64,000 nt of DNA from Paraburkholderia sediminicola (GTDB lineage: Bacteria > Pseudomonadota > Gammaproteobacteria > Burkholderiales > Burkholderiaceae), in assembly GCF_902859805.1 (NCBI RefSeq), contig NZ_CADIKC010000002.1:186001-250000 (forward strand). The letters are read 5' to 3'. Positions within the stretch are counted from its first letter, which is position 1; every line of letters starts with the position of its first letter. Shown here piece by piece: positions 9,505 to 18,658 of this stretch. The notes beneath the pieces are model-generated. The model ran no database searches and was not told the origin of the DNA. It saw only the letters and a program-made list of their open reading frames with translations. The translations under genes and the position numbers were made by a program.

Positions 9505-10812
9505 TTGTTCACCGAAACGTCCTACCCTGCCGCGGTCGATGCGAACCCGGCCGATCAGTTGTTCCGGCGCGTCGCGTGGCGCTTCATGCCGCTGCTGTTC
9601 GTCGGCTACGTGGTCGCTTATCTGGATCGCGTCAACGTCGGCTTTGCGAAACTGCAGATGCTCAGCAGCCTGCATTTCAGCGAAGCCGCTTACGGCCTCG
9701 GCGCCGGTTTCTTTTTCATCGGCTACTTCCTGTTCGAGGTGCCAAGCAACCTGCTGCTGCATCGCTTCGGCGCGCGGCGCTGGATTGCCCGCATCATGAT
9801 TACGTGGGCGTTGCTCTCGATGGTCACCGCCTGGGTGCAGACGCCCTTGATGTTCTACGTGGTGCGCTTTCTGCTCGGCGTCGCCGAAGCGGGTTTCTTT
9901 CCCGGCATGATCCTGTACCTCACGTACTGGTTTCCCTCGCACCGGCGCGGCAAGATGACCGCGCTGCTGATGGCCGGCATTCCAGTATCCGGTCTGCTCG
10001 GCGGCCCTCTGTCCGGCTATCTGATGCATGCGTTCAACGGCACATGGGGTCTCGAAGGATGGCAGTGGCTGTTCATCGTCGAAGCGCTGCCGTCGATCGT
10101 GCTCGGCTTCGTCATCTATCGTTGTCTCGACGATCGTGTGGCCGACGCGAAGTGGCTCAGCAGTGAAGAAAAGCGCCTGATTCAGGACGAAATCGACGCC
10201 GACGCCGTGGTGCGCACGCATGGTTCGGTGCGCGCGGTATTCGGCTCGGCACGCGTCTGGCTGTTGTGCCTCGTTCTGTTCGGCGTGGTGATGGGCTCGT
10301 ACGCGATCGGCTTCTGGCAGCCCACGATCATTCGCGGCACAGGAATCGACGATCCGTTGATGATCGGCTTGCTGACGATGATTCCGTACTCGGTGGCGCT
10401 GATTTCGATGATCGCAGTGGGCCGTCACGCGGACCGTACGCGCGAGCGGCGCTGGCATATTGTCGTGCCCGCGCTGGTGGCGGCGAGCGGCTTCAGCCTG
10501 TGCGCGGTCAACGGCGACAGTTCGCTGCTGTCGATGATCGGGCTCACACTGGCCGTTTCCGGTGTGGTTACCGCGTTGCCGATGTTCTGGGCGCTGCCCA
10601 CCGCGTTTCTCGGCGGTAGCGGCGCGGCGGCGGGGATCGCGCTGATCAACTGCACCGGCAACCTGGCGGGTTTCATCAGTCCGACCGTGATCGGCTGGCT
10701 CAAGGGATACACGCATACGTTAGCGTCTGGGCTCGTGCTGACGGCCTGCACGCTGACTTTATCCGCCGTGCTCATTCTGGTGTTCATTCCGGCGCGGCTG
10801 GTGAATCGCTGA
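9505..10812 (+). CDS. MFS transporter, anion:cation symporter (glucarate/tartrate-type)
   Basis: A 435-residue major-facilitator carrier with 12 predicted membrane helices. A TTG at 9505 preceded by GGAGACAAGCC is the preferred start; an open frame extends 43 codons upstream with proline/arginine-rich non-MFS sequence. Signature stretches are YVVAYLDRVNVGFAKLQM in helix 1, and GFFPGMILYLTYWFP and RRGKMTALL in the first half. These match the anion:cation symporter family (GudP/TtuB-like). It closes the sugar-acid module and is followed at once by a rho-independent terminator. Confidence 0.9.
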   Translation: MFTETSYPAAVDANPADQLFRRVAWRFMPLLFVGYVVAYLDRVNVGFAKLQMLSSLHFSEAAYGLGAGFFFIGYFLFEVPSNLLLHRFGARRWIARIMITWALLSMVTAWVQTPLMFYVVRFLLGVAEAGFFPGMILYLTYWFPSHRRGKMTALLMAGIPVSGLLGGPLSGYLMHAFNGTWGLEGWQWLFIVEALPSIVLGFVIYRCLDDRVADAKWLSSEEKRLIQDEIDADAVVRTHGSVRAVFGSARVWLLCLVLFGVVMGSYAIGFWQPTIIRGTGIDDPLMIGLLTMIPYSVALISMIAVGRHADRTRERRWHIVVPALVAASGFSLCAVNGDSSLLSMIGLTLAVSGVVTALPMFWALPTAFLGGSGAAAGIALINCTGNLAGFISPTVIGWLKGYTHTLASGLVLTACTLTLSAVLILVFIPARLVNR

Positions 10813-10827
10813 GCGTTGGCATCGCGC

Positions 10828-10867
10828 AAAAAAGGCCGGTCAACCACGAGGGTTGACCGGCCTTTTT
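10828..10867. terminator. Bidirectional rho-independent terminator
   Basis: A perfect stem AAGGCCGGTCAACC / GGTTGACCGGCCTT with loop ACGAG, flanked by A-run and T-run. It sits between the rightward MFS gene and the leftward VOC gene and can serve both. Confidence 0.93.
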
Positions 10868-10910
10868 ATTTTCAGGGGCCGGTGTGCAACGCGGCCCCTT
10901 GCATCAACTG

Positions 10911-11345
10911 TTACTTCGCAAACAACGACGACATATCGGCAAACGCCTTGAACTCCAGCGCGTTGCCCGACGGATCGAGGAAGAACATCGTCGCCTGTTC
11001 GCCGACCTCGCCCTTGAAGCGCACATGCGGTTCGATGATGAAGTCGATGCCGGCCTGTTGCAGCTTGTCTGCCGCGGCCTGCCATTGCGCCATCGAAAGC
11101 ACCGCGCCGAAGTGGCGCACCGGCACCGCATCGCCGTCGACCTTGCTGGTCTGACGATGGCCGATTTCCTCGGGTGCAAGGTGCGCGACGATCTGATGGC
11201 CATAGAAGTTGAAGTCGACCCAATCCGGGGAACTGCGCCCTTCCGGACAGCCAAGCAGTTCGCCATAGAACTCGCGGGCCGCGGCGAGGCTATGCACAGG
11301 AAACGCCAGATGGAACGGCGGCAAAACGGTGTCGGCAACGCTCAT
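10911..11345 (-). CDS. VOC superfamily (glyoxalase/dioxygenase-like) protein
   Basis: A 144-residue vicinal-oxygen-chelate protein with paired beta-alpha-beta-beta-beta modules. Candidate metal ligands are the histidine in PFHLAFPV near residue 12, a histidine in VRHFGAVL, and the glutamate in NALEFKAF near the C-terminus. [12 protein letters not shown] is a common VOC C-terminal motif. It is divergent from a LysR gene whose start is at 11501, so that regulator may control it. Ring-cleavage dioxygenase, glyoxalase-like and antibiotic-binding roles all share this fold, so the reaction is not assigned. Confidence 0.85.
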   Translation of the reverse strand: MSVADTVLPPFHLAFPVHSLAAAREFYGELLGCPEGRSSPDWVDFNFYGHQIVAHLAPEEIGHRQTSKVDGDAVPVRHFGAVLSMAQWQAAADKLQQAGIDFIIEPHVRFKGEVGEQATMFFLDPSGNALEFKAFADMSSLFAK

Positions 11346-11500
11346 GGTGGGAAAACTCGCAGAAGGTAAAGGGGGTTCGTGTATCGGTCAATGAAGCGGC
11401 CCGGAAAAGCGCACGCGTGAGGCAAATTTTAACCATGACTAAAAATGGTGAAAAACGATATATATTTGATCTGACCAACACCAAAATCGATCAATCGACG

Positions 11501-12376
11501 ATGCTCAGCGAACTCAGAACCTTTATCGCCGTCAGCCAGTACGGCACGTTTTCCGGCGCCGGCGCGCGCATCGGCCTGACGCAATCCGCCGTGAGCGCGC
11601 AGATGCAGCGGCTCGAAGAGGAACTCGGTTTCGCGCTGTTCGACCGCACGGGCCGCTCGGCCACGCTCAACGACGCCGGCCGCGAAACGCTCGCGCTCGC
11701 CGAAGAAATGATGACGCTCTATGCACGACTCTCGGAACGTGGCGCGGGTGCCGCCGAAAGCGGGATGCTGCGGGTCGGCGCAATCGCGTCCGCGCAGGTG
11801 TCGTTTCTCGCCGACGCGCTAGCCCGCTTTCGTGACGATCGCCCGGGATGGCGGATTCGTGTCGTGCCCGGCGTGTCGCTGGGGCTGCTCGGCCAGGTGG
11901 ACTCAGGCGAACTCGACCTCGCCGTCATCATCAAACCGCCGTTCGCGCTGCCGTCTGAACTCGAATGGCGCACGCTCGTCACCGAACCGTTCGTGCTGCT
12001 GGTGCCCAAGGCGCTCGCGCGTGGCACGCCGTCCTGGCGCGAACTGCTCAGGAGCGAACCGTTCATCCGCTACGACCGCGGCTCGTTCGGCGGCAGGCTG
12101 GTGGACCGGTTTCTGCGGCGCGCGCGGCTGAACGTGCACGACGTGATTGAGCTCGACGAGTTGCAGGGTATCGCGCAACTGGTCGCGCGCGGTATCGGTG
12201 TGGCGCTGATTCCGAATACGGCTGGACTCGGCAAGTGGCCCGCCAATGTCACCGCGCTCGAACTCGGCGACGCCACGTTTCACCGTGAAATCGGGCTCGT
12301 GCAGCGTCCACGGCATAGCCGGCAAGCGGTGGCGGGGGCGCTGGCGGATTGCATCGGAACGGCGGCGGGGTCCTGA
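11501..12376 (+). CDS. LysR-type transcriptional regulator
   Basis: A 291-residue LysR protein starting MLSELRTFIAVSQYGTFSGAG. The ATG at 11501 places the helix-turn-helix at the usual distance from the N-terminus; an upstream in-frame extension (from 11417) is AT-rich and looks like promoter DNA. The recognition region reads GLTQSAVSAQMQRLEEELG, followed by an effector domain with REIGLVQRP near the end. It is divergent from the VOC gene across an AT-rich gap, which suggests control of that gene and of itself. The effector is unknown. Confidence 0.92.
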   Translation: MLSELRTFIAVSQYGTFSGAGARIGLTQSAVSAQMQRLEEELGFALFDRTGRSATLNDAGRETLALAEEMMTLYARLSERGAGAAESGMLRVGAIASAQVSFLADALARFRDDRPGWRIRVVPGVSLGLLGQVDSGELDLAVIIKPPFALPSELEWRTLVTEPFVLLVPKALARGTPSWRELLRSEPFIRYDRGSFGGRLVDRFLRRARLNVHDVIELDELQGIAQLVARGIGVALIPNTAGLGKWPANVTALELGDATFHREIGLVQRPRHSRQAVAGALADCIGTAAGS

Positions 12377-12588
12377 GCTGGCTGAACCTGCTGATTGCCC
12401 GGCCAGAGTTGCCCGGCGTTGCCCCGGGTTACCCCGCCAACGCCCGATTGTGCAGCCGCAGGCGAGATCAACTGTATCTGTGAGATTCGGGCGCAAGCGA
12501 GCAGAATCGTTGTTCGCGCATCGATCCGTGCGATTCCCCCGTGCCGCAATGAGCGGCGCAGTTCGCCCCCGCCGAGGTTCACACGCCC

Positions 12589-13227
12589 ATGACCGCCAGC
12601 TCCTTCCTCACTGCCGATGTCCTGATCGCCTATAGCGCCTACTTCGTCGGCACGGCGAGTCCGGGACCGAGCAATCTCGCGATCATGTCGCTGGCGATGA
12701 GCGCCGGCAGAAAATCCGCGCTCACCTTCGCGCTCGGCGTGGTGTCCGGTTCGTTCTTCTGGGCGTTGCTGGCGTCGCTGGGTTTGTCGGCGGTACTCGC
12801 CACTTACTCGGAATGCCTGGTGGCGGTCAAGATCGCCGGCGGACTCTATCTCTTGTGGCTTGGCTTTAAATCTGCGCGCTCGGCATTCAGCGCGGAAAAG
12901 TTGCCAACACATACCGCACGCGAAGGCGAACCGCTCAAACGGCTCTATCTGCGCGGCCTGCTGCTGCATCTCACCAATCCGAAAGCGATTCTGGTGTGGC
13001 TCTCAATCGTTTCGCTGGCTATGTCGCCGGCAGGCGGCGCGTCGCACACCGCGCCGGTGGTGCTCGGCTGCATGGTGATCGGCGTATCCGTGTTCAGCAG
13101 CTACGCATTGCTGTTTTCAACCGCGTCAGCGCGGCGCATCTACGTCGCGATCCGTCGCTGGCTGGACGGGTCGCTCGCAATCATGTTCGGCATTGCCGGA
13201 ATCAAGCTGCTGACTTCGAAAAGCTAG
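12589..13227 (+). CDS. LysE/RhtB family amino-acid exporter
   Basis: A 212-residue inner-membrane exporter. The N-terminal segment contains GTASPGPSNLAIMSLAMSAGRKSA, the PGP signature of LysE/RhtB carriers, and about six hydrophobic segments follow. The central motif LHLTNPKAILVW is also characteristic. The 212 bases before it hold no other gene. Substrate (threonine, homoserine, lysine, leucine or another amino acid) cannot be predicted. The next small membrane gene starts about 70 bases downstream and may be co-transcribed. Confidence 0.92.
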   Translation: MTASSFLTADVLIAYSAYFVGTASPGPSNLAIMSLAMSAGRKSALTFALGVVSGSFFWALLASLGLSAVLATYSECLVAVKIAGGLYLLWLGFKSARSAFSAEKLPTHTAREGEPLKRLYLRGLLLHLTNPKAILVWLSIVSLAMSPAGGASHTAPVVLGCMVIGVSVFSSYALLFSTASARRIYVAIRRWLDGSLAIMFGIAGIKLLTSKS

Positions 13228-13296
13228 CCGCACCTTCGGGGTGTGCCCGCTCTGCGATACTGTCACCTTGACGACTCGAGCGGGCAAGCGAACACG

Positions 13297-13656
13297 ATGA
13301 GCGGTGGCAACGATCTGAATCCGGCGGCGAAGCATTCGCCAATGCAAAAACGGCTCTATCTGGCGGGCGTCGTCGTGCTGCTCGCGGGTCTGATCGCCGG
13401 GGCGATCCTCTATGCCATGGCGCCGGCGCCAGACAGCGCGGTTTCCATGTACAGCATCGCAGACCCGCGCTATCAGATCGAGTTGCAGCGCATCGGCGGC
13501 AACGCTGCCGTGGTGATGGCGCAGATTCATCAGTGGTTCGACAGTCTTTGGCACGGTACGGCGCTCGCCTATACGGTGGCCGTGCTTGGCGCCCTGCTTG
13601 CGGGCGCGTGCTTTTTTATCGGCTACTTCTTTGCCGATGAAGAGCCGCAGATCTGA
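13297..13656 (+). CDS. Small two-helix membrane protein of unknown function
   Basis: A 119-residue protein starting MSGGNDLNPAAKH. It has two hydrophobic segments, one near residues 20-43 (LYLAGVVVLLAGLIAGAILY) and one near the C-terminus (LAYTVAVLGALLAGACFFIG). Between them lies a polar, probably periplasmic loop. I do not recognise the family. It runs in the same direction as the LysE exporter and converges with the SulP gene. Confidence 0.65.
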   Translation: MSGGNDLNPAAKHSPMQKRLYLAGVVVLLAGLIAGAILYAMAPAPDSAVSMYSIADPRYQIELQRIGGNAAVVMAQIHQWFDSLWHGTALAYTVAVLGALLAGACFFIGYFFADEEPQI

Positions 13657-13705
13657 GGCAATCCACAGCGCCTGGTCGAACAGACCAAACACACCGAGAT
13701 GACGC

Positions 13706-15418
13706 TTACGACGCGGCTTTGAGCTCCGTACCCGGCTGCTCCACGCCTGCAAGACGCAGCGCGTCATGCAAGGTGCTGAAGATGCAATTTGCGCCGACAG
13801 TCGGCGTGATGCCATGCCGGTCCATATCCGAGCGCAGATACTGATTCACGCGCGCAAAAATCACTTCGACGCCACTGCGCTTGAGCGCCTCGCACAACTC
13901 GCCGATCGAACGCGCCGCCGAATAGTCGAGGTCGGTGATCGCGCCGGAATCGATCACGAACCAGTGCACCGGGCTCGGCGCGTGATCGATCAGGCGGCGG
14001 GCATCGTCGACGAAAAAGTGATCGTTCGCGTAGAACAGGTCGGCGCCAAAGCGATAGACGATCAGCCCCGGCGCGGTCTGGAGTCCGGGCGCGGCCGGCA
14101 CCGGCACCCAGATGCCGCCTTCGCCCGGAGCGAGAACCATGGTGTGCGGCCGGTAACTATGCCGCACGTGCCGCAGCAGCGATAACGCCACCGCCACCAG
14201 AATGCCGTGCTCCACGCCGATCAGCACCACCGCCGCAGCGGTAAACACGGCAAGCGTGAATTCACCGGGACTTTCGCGGCGGATCGAAAACAGCGTCTGC
14301 AGATTGATCAGGCCAATGGCGATCGTAAACACGATGCTGGCCAGAACGCAGTGCGGCAGGTACTGCAAATAACGGCTGAAAAATAGCAGCACCACGACCA
14401 CGACCACCGCGAACGCGACCTGCGCGAACTGGCTGCGCGTGCCGGCGCGATCGGCCATGGCGGTTTGCGTCGGACTACCGTTCACCACGAAGGCGCCGGA
14501 AAACGCCGCCGCTGCGTTGGCGGCCGCAATCCCCAGCAAGTCGGCATTGGTATCGACAGTCTCGTGATACCGCTCGGCAAATACGCGGCTTGCGGCAGCG
14601 CTTTGCGCGACGATCATCACGAAGCACGAGGCTGCGACCGGCAGCAGATCGAGTAATTGCTGCCACGTGACCGACGGCATGCGCAGCGGTGGCAGTCCTC
14701 CCGCCACCGGCCCCAACACTGAAATGCCGTGAGCCGCGAAACCGTAGATATCGCTTGCGGCAATACCCGCCACTACCGCGATCAACGGCACCGGCAGGCG
14801 CGGCAAAAAGCGCTTGAAAACCAGAATGGAGACCACGACCAGCGCAGAAATAGCGAGCGTCGGCAGATTGATGTGCGCCGACTCGCGCACCACGAGTGCG
14901 AGTTGCCCGACGCTGTTCGCGGCATGCCCAGGAATACCGAACATGTCGCCCAGCATGGCGATGCCGACCTGCACGCCGACGCCGGCGAGGAAGCCGACCA
15001 GCACCGTGCGCGAGAGAAAGTCAGCGAGAAAACCGAGCTTGAAAATCCGCGCGATGAGCAGAAGCGCGGCAGTGAGCAAGGCGACCATTCCGGCAAGCGC
15101 CGCATATTCCGCACTCGAAGCCGGCGCCATGGTCGAGAGGCGGCTCGCGAAAATGGTGGCGGTGGCAGAGTCGGCAGCCACGACGAGGTGCCGCGAGGCG
15201 CCGAAGAACGCAAACGCGATAAGCGGCAGAAAGACCGTGTAAAGACCCGTAACGGCCGGCATGCCGGCAATGCGCGCATAGCCGAGCACTTGCGGAATAT
15301 CCATCGACGCAAGCTGCACGCCGGCCAGCGCATCGCGCGCTGCCGCGGCACGGCTCAAAGGAAGCACGCCTTTCAAAACGCCGAGGCGTGTAGTGATGTT
15401 TGCCAGAAAATCCCGCAT
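13706..15418 (-). CDS. SulP family anion permease with C-terminal STAS domain
   Basis: A 570-residue SLC26/SulP-type transporter. The N-terminal cytoplasmic segment and first helices contain ARDALAGVQLASMDIPQVLGYARIAGMP, the SulP signature. Ten or more membrane segments follow to about residue 420. A STAS domain occupies about residues 440-555, with the loop VIDSGAITDLDYSAARSI where other STAS domains carry a conserved Asp-Ser pair. Sulfate is the default family substrate, but bicarbonate and dicarboxylate carriers look alike. A 7-bp hairpin CGTGCCG/CGGCACG sits in its leader at 15454-15472. Confidence 0.92.
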   Translation of the reverse strand: MRDFLANITTRLGVLKGVLPLSRAAAARDALAGVQLASMDIPQVLGYARIAGMPAVTGLYTVFLPLIAFAFFGASRHLVVAADSATATIFASRLSTMAPASSAEYAALAGMVALLTAALLLIARIFKLGFLADFLSRTVLVGFLAGVGVQVGIAMLGDMFGIPGHAANSVGQLALVVRESAHINLPTLAISALVVVSILVFKRFLPRLPVPLIAVVAGIAASDIYGFAAHGISVLGPVAGGLPPLRMPSVTWQQLLDLLPVAASCFVMIVAQSAAASRVFAERYHETVDTNADLLGIAAANAAAAFSGAFVVNGSPTQTAMADRAGTRSQFAQVAFAVVVVVVLLFFSRYLQYLPHCVLASIVFTIAIGLINLQTLFSIRRESPGEFTLAVFTAAAVVLIGVEHGILVAVALSLLRHVRHSYRPHTMVLAPGEGGIWVPVPAAPGLQTAPGLIVYRFGADLFYANDHFFVDDARRLIDHAPSPVHWFVIDSGAITDLDYSAARSIGELCEALKRSGVEVIFARVNQYLRSDMDRHGITPTVGANCIFSTLHDALRLAGVEQPGTELKAAS

Positions 15419-15894
15419 ACGCGATAGTGCCCCAAACTTAGGTTATCGCGCATCGTGCCGTGACTCGGCACGTCAAGGCAAGGGCTGAGGCTTTGATCGG
15501 CTAAAGAAAGTGGTTAAAACCAGCCATGGCTTGAACACCCCTGCCGAAACTGCCCCGATTTTGGGTCTAACGCCTGAACTGTCCTGTCAGCGGATCCACG
15601 TGCCGCGCGAAACCGAACAGCGCGGCGATGCAGATCGGACAGGCGATGATGAACACGGCCAACATCTCGCACCCCGTAACAAATTGTTACTGCCAAGTTT
15701 AAGCGATTGCCGTGCGAAATGAATGAGGGAAAACGCAATACACTGTTGCGGACTATTACAACGCCGTTACTGCCGTGCGGCAGGCGACGCGTGAAAATAC
15801 CCCTGAAAACGCGGCAAATAATGCAAAAAAACAGACGCGCGATACCGTGCGCTATGATGCGCAAACGTTCGCCCACCTACAAACCGGTTACGCC
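15419..15894. other. Intergenic region with operator-like palindromes and a possible small ORF
   Basis: These 476 bases separate divergent SulP and ABM-fold genes. They contain the leader hairpin 15454-15472, a possible 32-codon minus-strand ORF (15567-15665), and an AT-rich palindrome GTAACAAATTGTTAC at 15676-15690 (mismatch only at the centre) just upstream of that ORF. No other gene is evident. Confidence 0.6.
15567..15665 (-). CDS. Possible small hydrophobic protein
   Basis: A 32-codon frame read leftward from the ATG at 15665. It starts MLAVFIIACPICIAALFGFA and ends DPLTGQFRR, so it would be a single membrane helix with a basic tail. The codon before the ATG is preceded by a weak purine-rich ribosome site, and the GTAAC palindrome lies just upstream where an operator would be. 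It is too short for statistical support; hydrophobic character and context are the only evidence. Confidence 0.4.
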   Translation of the reverse strand: MLAVFIIACPICIAALFGFARHVDPLTGQFRR

Positions 15895-16260
15895 ATGTAC
15901 ACGTCAACTTTCATCTTCGCGACGAGACAATTAGACGAACGCTTCTACCGGCTCGACGAGACGATTGCCACCGCCGCCAAGGCCATTCCCGGTTATCTCG
16001 GCGAAGAGTCGTGGGAAAACGCGTCGACAGGACTGACGTCGAATGTGTACTACTGGGCGTCGCTCGAGGCATTGCAGGCGTTGATGCAACACCCCGCACA
16101 TCTGGAAGCGAAAGCGGCGCAGGCGAACTGGCTCGACGGTTATCAGGTGATCATCTCAGAGGTGCTGCGCACTTACGGCGACGCAGGGTTTTTGCACCCG
16201 GCTGCTACCCATCAGGTGCAAGGCGGACCGACTGCCCAGGCCGCGCCGCCCGCACCGTGA
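15895..16260 (+). CDS. Antibiotic-biosynthesis-monooxygenase-fold (dimeric alpha/beta barrel) protein
   Basis: A 121-residue protein starting MYTSTFIFATRQLDERFYRLDETIATAAKAIPGYLG. The pattern of strand, helix, GYLGEESWEN and WASLEALQALMQHPAHLEAK matches small ABM-fold proteins that act as monooxygenases or heme-degrading or stress enzymes. The start is set at 15895 because the upstream in-frame sequence resembles promoter DNA rather than protein. No partner genes indicate a substrate. The C-terminal Pro/Ala-rich tail is probably disordered. Confidence 0.75.
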   Translation: MYTSTFIFATRQLDERFYRLDETIATAAKAIPGYLGEESWENASTGLTSNVYYWASLEALQALMQHPAHLEAKAAQANWLDGYQVIISEVLRTYGDAGFLHPAATHQVQGGPTAQAAPPAP

Positions 16261-16270
16261 AAGTGCAGCC

Positions 16271-16453
16271 CTATTTCGCCTCCTTGAGCAGCACGACACC
16301 GGCGAAACTCACCAGTCCGCACGCCAACACGGACCACGCCGGTGCGTAAAAACTACCGGACAAGCGCCACAACACGCTGACGATCAACTGCGCGAAGCCG
16401 CCGAAAATCGTCACGCCTCGCGCGTAGATGATGCCGAGCGAGGTCGCCCGCAC
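16271..16453 (-). pseudogene. 3' remnant of an MFS (proline/betaine or citrate-type) transporter
   Basis: A 60-codon frame with sequence typical of the end of metabolite:proton symporters. RATSLGIIYARGVTIFGGFAQLIVSVLW corresponds to the conserved loop and helix near helix 11. The next hydrophobic stretch ends with VVLLKEAK, a plausible natural C-terminus. Upstream in the same frame there is a stop codon (TAG) two codons before the methionine and nothing transporter-like beyond it. The 5' nine-tenths of the gene are therefore missing, and this looks like a deletion scar beside the RIO kinase gene. Confidence 0.7.
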
Positions 16454-16619
16454 CTAGTATCGGACAGACCGCGACACCGTGGACGCCTCTGTTCCTTAGC
16501 CGATACAGGCGACCTGCCGCATACCCTTTATAATCCGGCATGATCCGAATCCCGCACCACCTCCCCTCGCAATCGGCCGCATACGGTCGATCCGCCCCCC
16601 ACCGCGCTCCGGTGGCCGC

Positions 16620-17477
16620 ATGAAAACACCTAAACGTCTGCTCCCGCTCGTCGAAGAGGGCCTGATCGACGAAGTCATCTCGCAGCTGATGAGCGGCAAG
16701 GAAGCCACTGTCTACGTGGTCCGCAGCGGCGAGTCCACGCGCTGCGCGAAGGTCTATAAGGACGCCAAACAGCGCAGTTTCCGCCAGGCCGCGTCCTATC
16801 AGCAGGGTCGTAAGGTCAAGAACAGCCGTCAGCAGCGCGCCATGGAAAAAGGCAGCCGCTATGGCCGCGAAGTGCAGGAGCAGGCGTGGCAGAACGCGGA
16901 AGTCGACGCGCTGTTCCAGCTCGCCAACGCCGGCGTGCGCGTGCCGCAACCCTTCATTTGCACCGACGGCGTGTTGCTGATGGAATTGGTGACCGATGCG
17001 GACGGCAACGTCGCGCCGCGTTTGAACGATGTCGAGATGACCGAAGGGCGCGCGCTCGAACTGCATGCGCTGCTGCTCAACCAGGTGGTGCGCATGCTGT
17101 GCGCCGGGATGATTCACGGCGACCTGTCCGAATACAACATTCTGCTCGCGGCAGACGGCCCGGTGATCATTGACCTGCCGCAAGCGGTGAATGCCGCTGG
17201 CAATCTGGAAGCGCCCGCCATGCTGGAGCGCGATGTGAACAATCTCGCCACGTATTTCGGCCGTTTCGCGCCCGCGTTGCTCGATACGAGCTACGGCAAG
17301 GAAATCTGGTCGCTGTACGAAGCGGGCGCCTTGCACGTGGATGCCAAATTGACCGGCCGTGTCGAACTCGACACCACGCCGATCGATCTTGAAGCCGTGC
17401 TGCAGGAACTCGAAGACACGCGCCTCGACGAAGAAGCGCGCCTGCGCTACGAGCAGTCGCTGCGCAGCGGGACGTAA
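16620..17477 (+). CDS. RIO-type atypical serine/threonine protein kinase
   Basis: A 285-residue RIO1-like kinase. The nucleotide-binding loop reads SGKEATVYVV (about residues 25-34), the ATP lysine is in RCAKVYKD, the catalytic loop is MIHGDLSEYNILL (HGD in place of HRD), and the metal-binding loop is IIDLPQAV. These are the conserved RIO catalytic elements, so it is probably active. In archaea and eukaryotes RIO kinases act in ribosome maturation; the bacterial role is not established. The gene stands alone between an MFS remnant and a convergent LacI operon. Confidence 0.9.
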   Translation: MKTPKRLLPLVEEGLIDEVISQLMSGKEATVYVVRSGESTRCAKVYKDAKQRSFRQAASYQQGRKVKNSRQQRAMEKGSRYGREVQEQAWQNAEVDALFQLANAGVRVPQPFICTDGVLLMELVTDADGNVAPRLNDVEMTEGRALELHALLLNQVVRMLCAGMIHGDLSEYNILLAADGPVIIDLPQAVNAAGNLEAPAMLERDVNNLATYFGRFAPALLDTSYGKEIWSLYEAGALHVDAKLTGRVELDTTPIDLEAVLQELEDTRLDEEARLRYEQSLRSGT

Positions 17478-17554
17478 GCGGGACGCAAGCGGGGCAAAGC
17501 GGCGGGCCCCTGCGCGCCGCTTCGCGAAGCGGCTACAAAGCGGCTACAAAGCGA

Positions 17555-18610
17555 CTAAGAAGCGATGCGGCAGCTCGCCGCCTTGATCCTGGTCGACGAA
17601 GCCCCCGGCGCCGGCCCCACCGATTCCCGCATCGTCACGCTCACCGGAAACTCGCGGATGATCTCCCACGAGGTCCGGTAGCACTGATTGACCAGCCAGC
17701 GCACGGCGTTCTGCGTCAACTCCGCGGTTGGGATATGCACCGAGGTGAGTCCAGGCGCGGCGTACGCAGCCGAATAATCATCGTCGTAGCCGATCACCGA
17801 GACTTCGTCCGGTACGGAAATGCCCGCCTGGTGAAAACGCGCCAGCGCGCTCACTGCCATCGTGTCGTTCGCGCAGAAGAGGCCCGTGAAGCGCCGCTTC
17901 GATTCGAGCAGCTTCTGCGCGGCAACGTACCCGCCTTCCGGCGAGAAGTCCGATTCGATCAGCGTAACGTCTTCGCGCGCAATGCCCTCGCGCGACAATT
18001 CGGCAAAGAAGCCTTCGAGCCGGGTGTGATTGTCCGAGGCGCTGAACGGCCCGGAAATCACCGCAATGTCCCGGTGCCCATAATCGAGCAGCGTGCGCGC
18101 CGCCAGTTCGCCGCCGCGCCGGTGATCCGCGCAAAACGACGCTTCCGGCAACTGATCGAACGCGCGATTCAGGAACACCATCTTCGGATGCATGCGATGC
18201 AGCATGTCCAGATCTTCGTCGTGCAGATCGTGGCTGATCACCACCACGCCATCGCAATCGCGGCCGATCAGAAAACGCACCGCCTCGATGGCCTGTTCGC
18301 GCGGCGACACTTCCCCGCAACCCGTCGCCACCACCACGTGACGGCGCACGGCGCGCAGTTCGGTGTCGGTCTGCTTGAGAATCGTGCCGTAGTAGGAGCC
18401 GAAGAAAGTCGGCACGAAAATGCCGATCATGCCGAGCGATTGCGTCGCCATGGCGCGGCCGATGGACGACGGCCGGAAATTCAGCGCTTCGATCGCGGCC
18501 TTCACACGCGCGGCGGCATCGGCTGAAATGGGTCCCTTACCGGAAATGGCCCGTGAGGCAGTCGACATGCCGACGCCGGCCAGTGCCGCGACATCCTTGA
18601 GTGTTGCCAC
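17555..18610 (-). CDS. LacI family regulator of the glycoside-uptake operon
   Basis: A 351-residue LacI/GalR repressor. The start is the GTG at 18610, preceded by GGAG; the frame is open ten codons further to a TTG without better support. The headpiece reads TLKDVAALAGVGMSTASRAISG and is followed by a periplasmic-binding-protein-like ligand domain (GIFVPTFFGSYYGTIL). It is the last gene of the leftward operon. It likely binds the palindrome at 24592-24607 and possibly the AGCGCT repeats at 23001-23030. A beta-glucoside or disaccharide inducer is inferred from the GH1 enzyme. Confidence 0.9.
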   Translation of the reverse strand: MATLKDVAALAGVGMSTASRAISGKGPISADAAARVKAAIEALNFRPSSIGRAMATQSLGMIGIFVPTFFGSYYGTILKQTDTELRAVRRHVVVATGCGEVSPREQAIEAVRFLIGRDCDGVVVISHDLHDEDLDMLHRMHPKMVFLNRAFDQLPEASFCADHRRGGELAARTLLDYGHRDIAVISGPFSASDNHTRLEGFFAELSREGIAREDVTLIESDFSPEGGYVAAQKLLESKRRFTGLFCANDTMAVSALARFHQAGISVPDEVSVIGYDDDYSAAYAAPGLTSVHIPTAELTQNAVRWLVNQCYRTSWEIIREFPVSVTMRESVGPAPGASSTRIKAASCRIAS

Positions 18611-18658
18611 GCGGTTCTCCGTCAAGCCTGTTGTATTCAACGGCGCTGCGTCCCGTCA

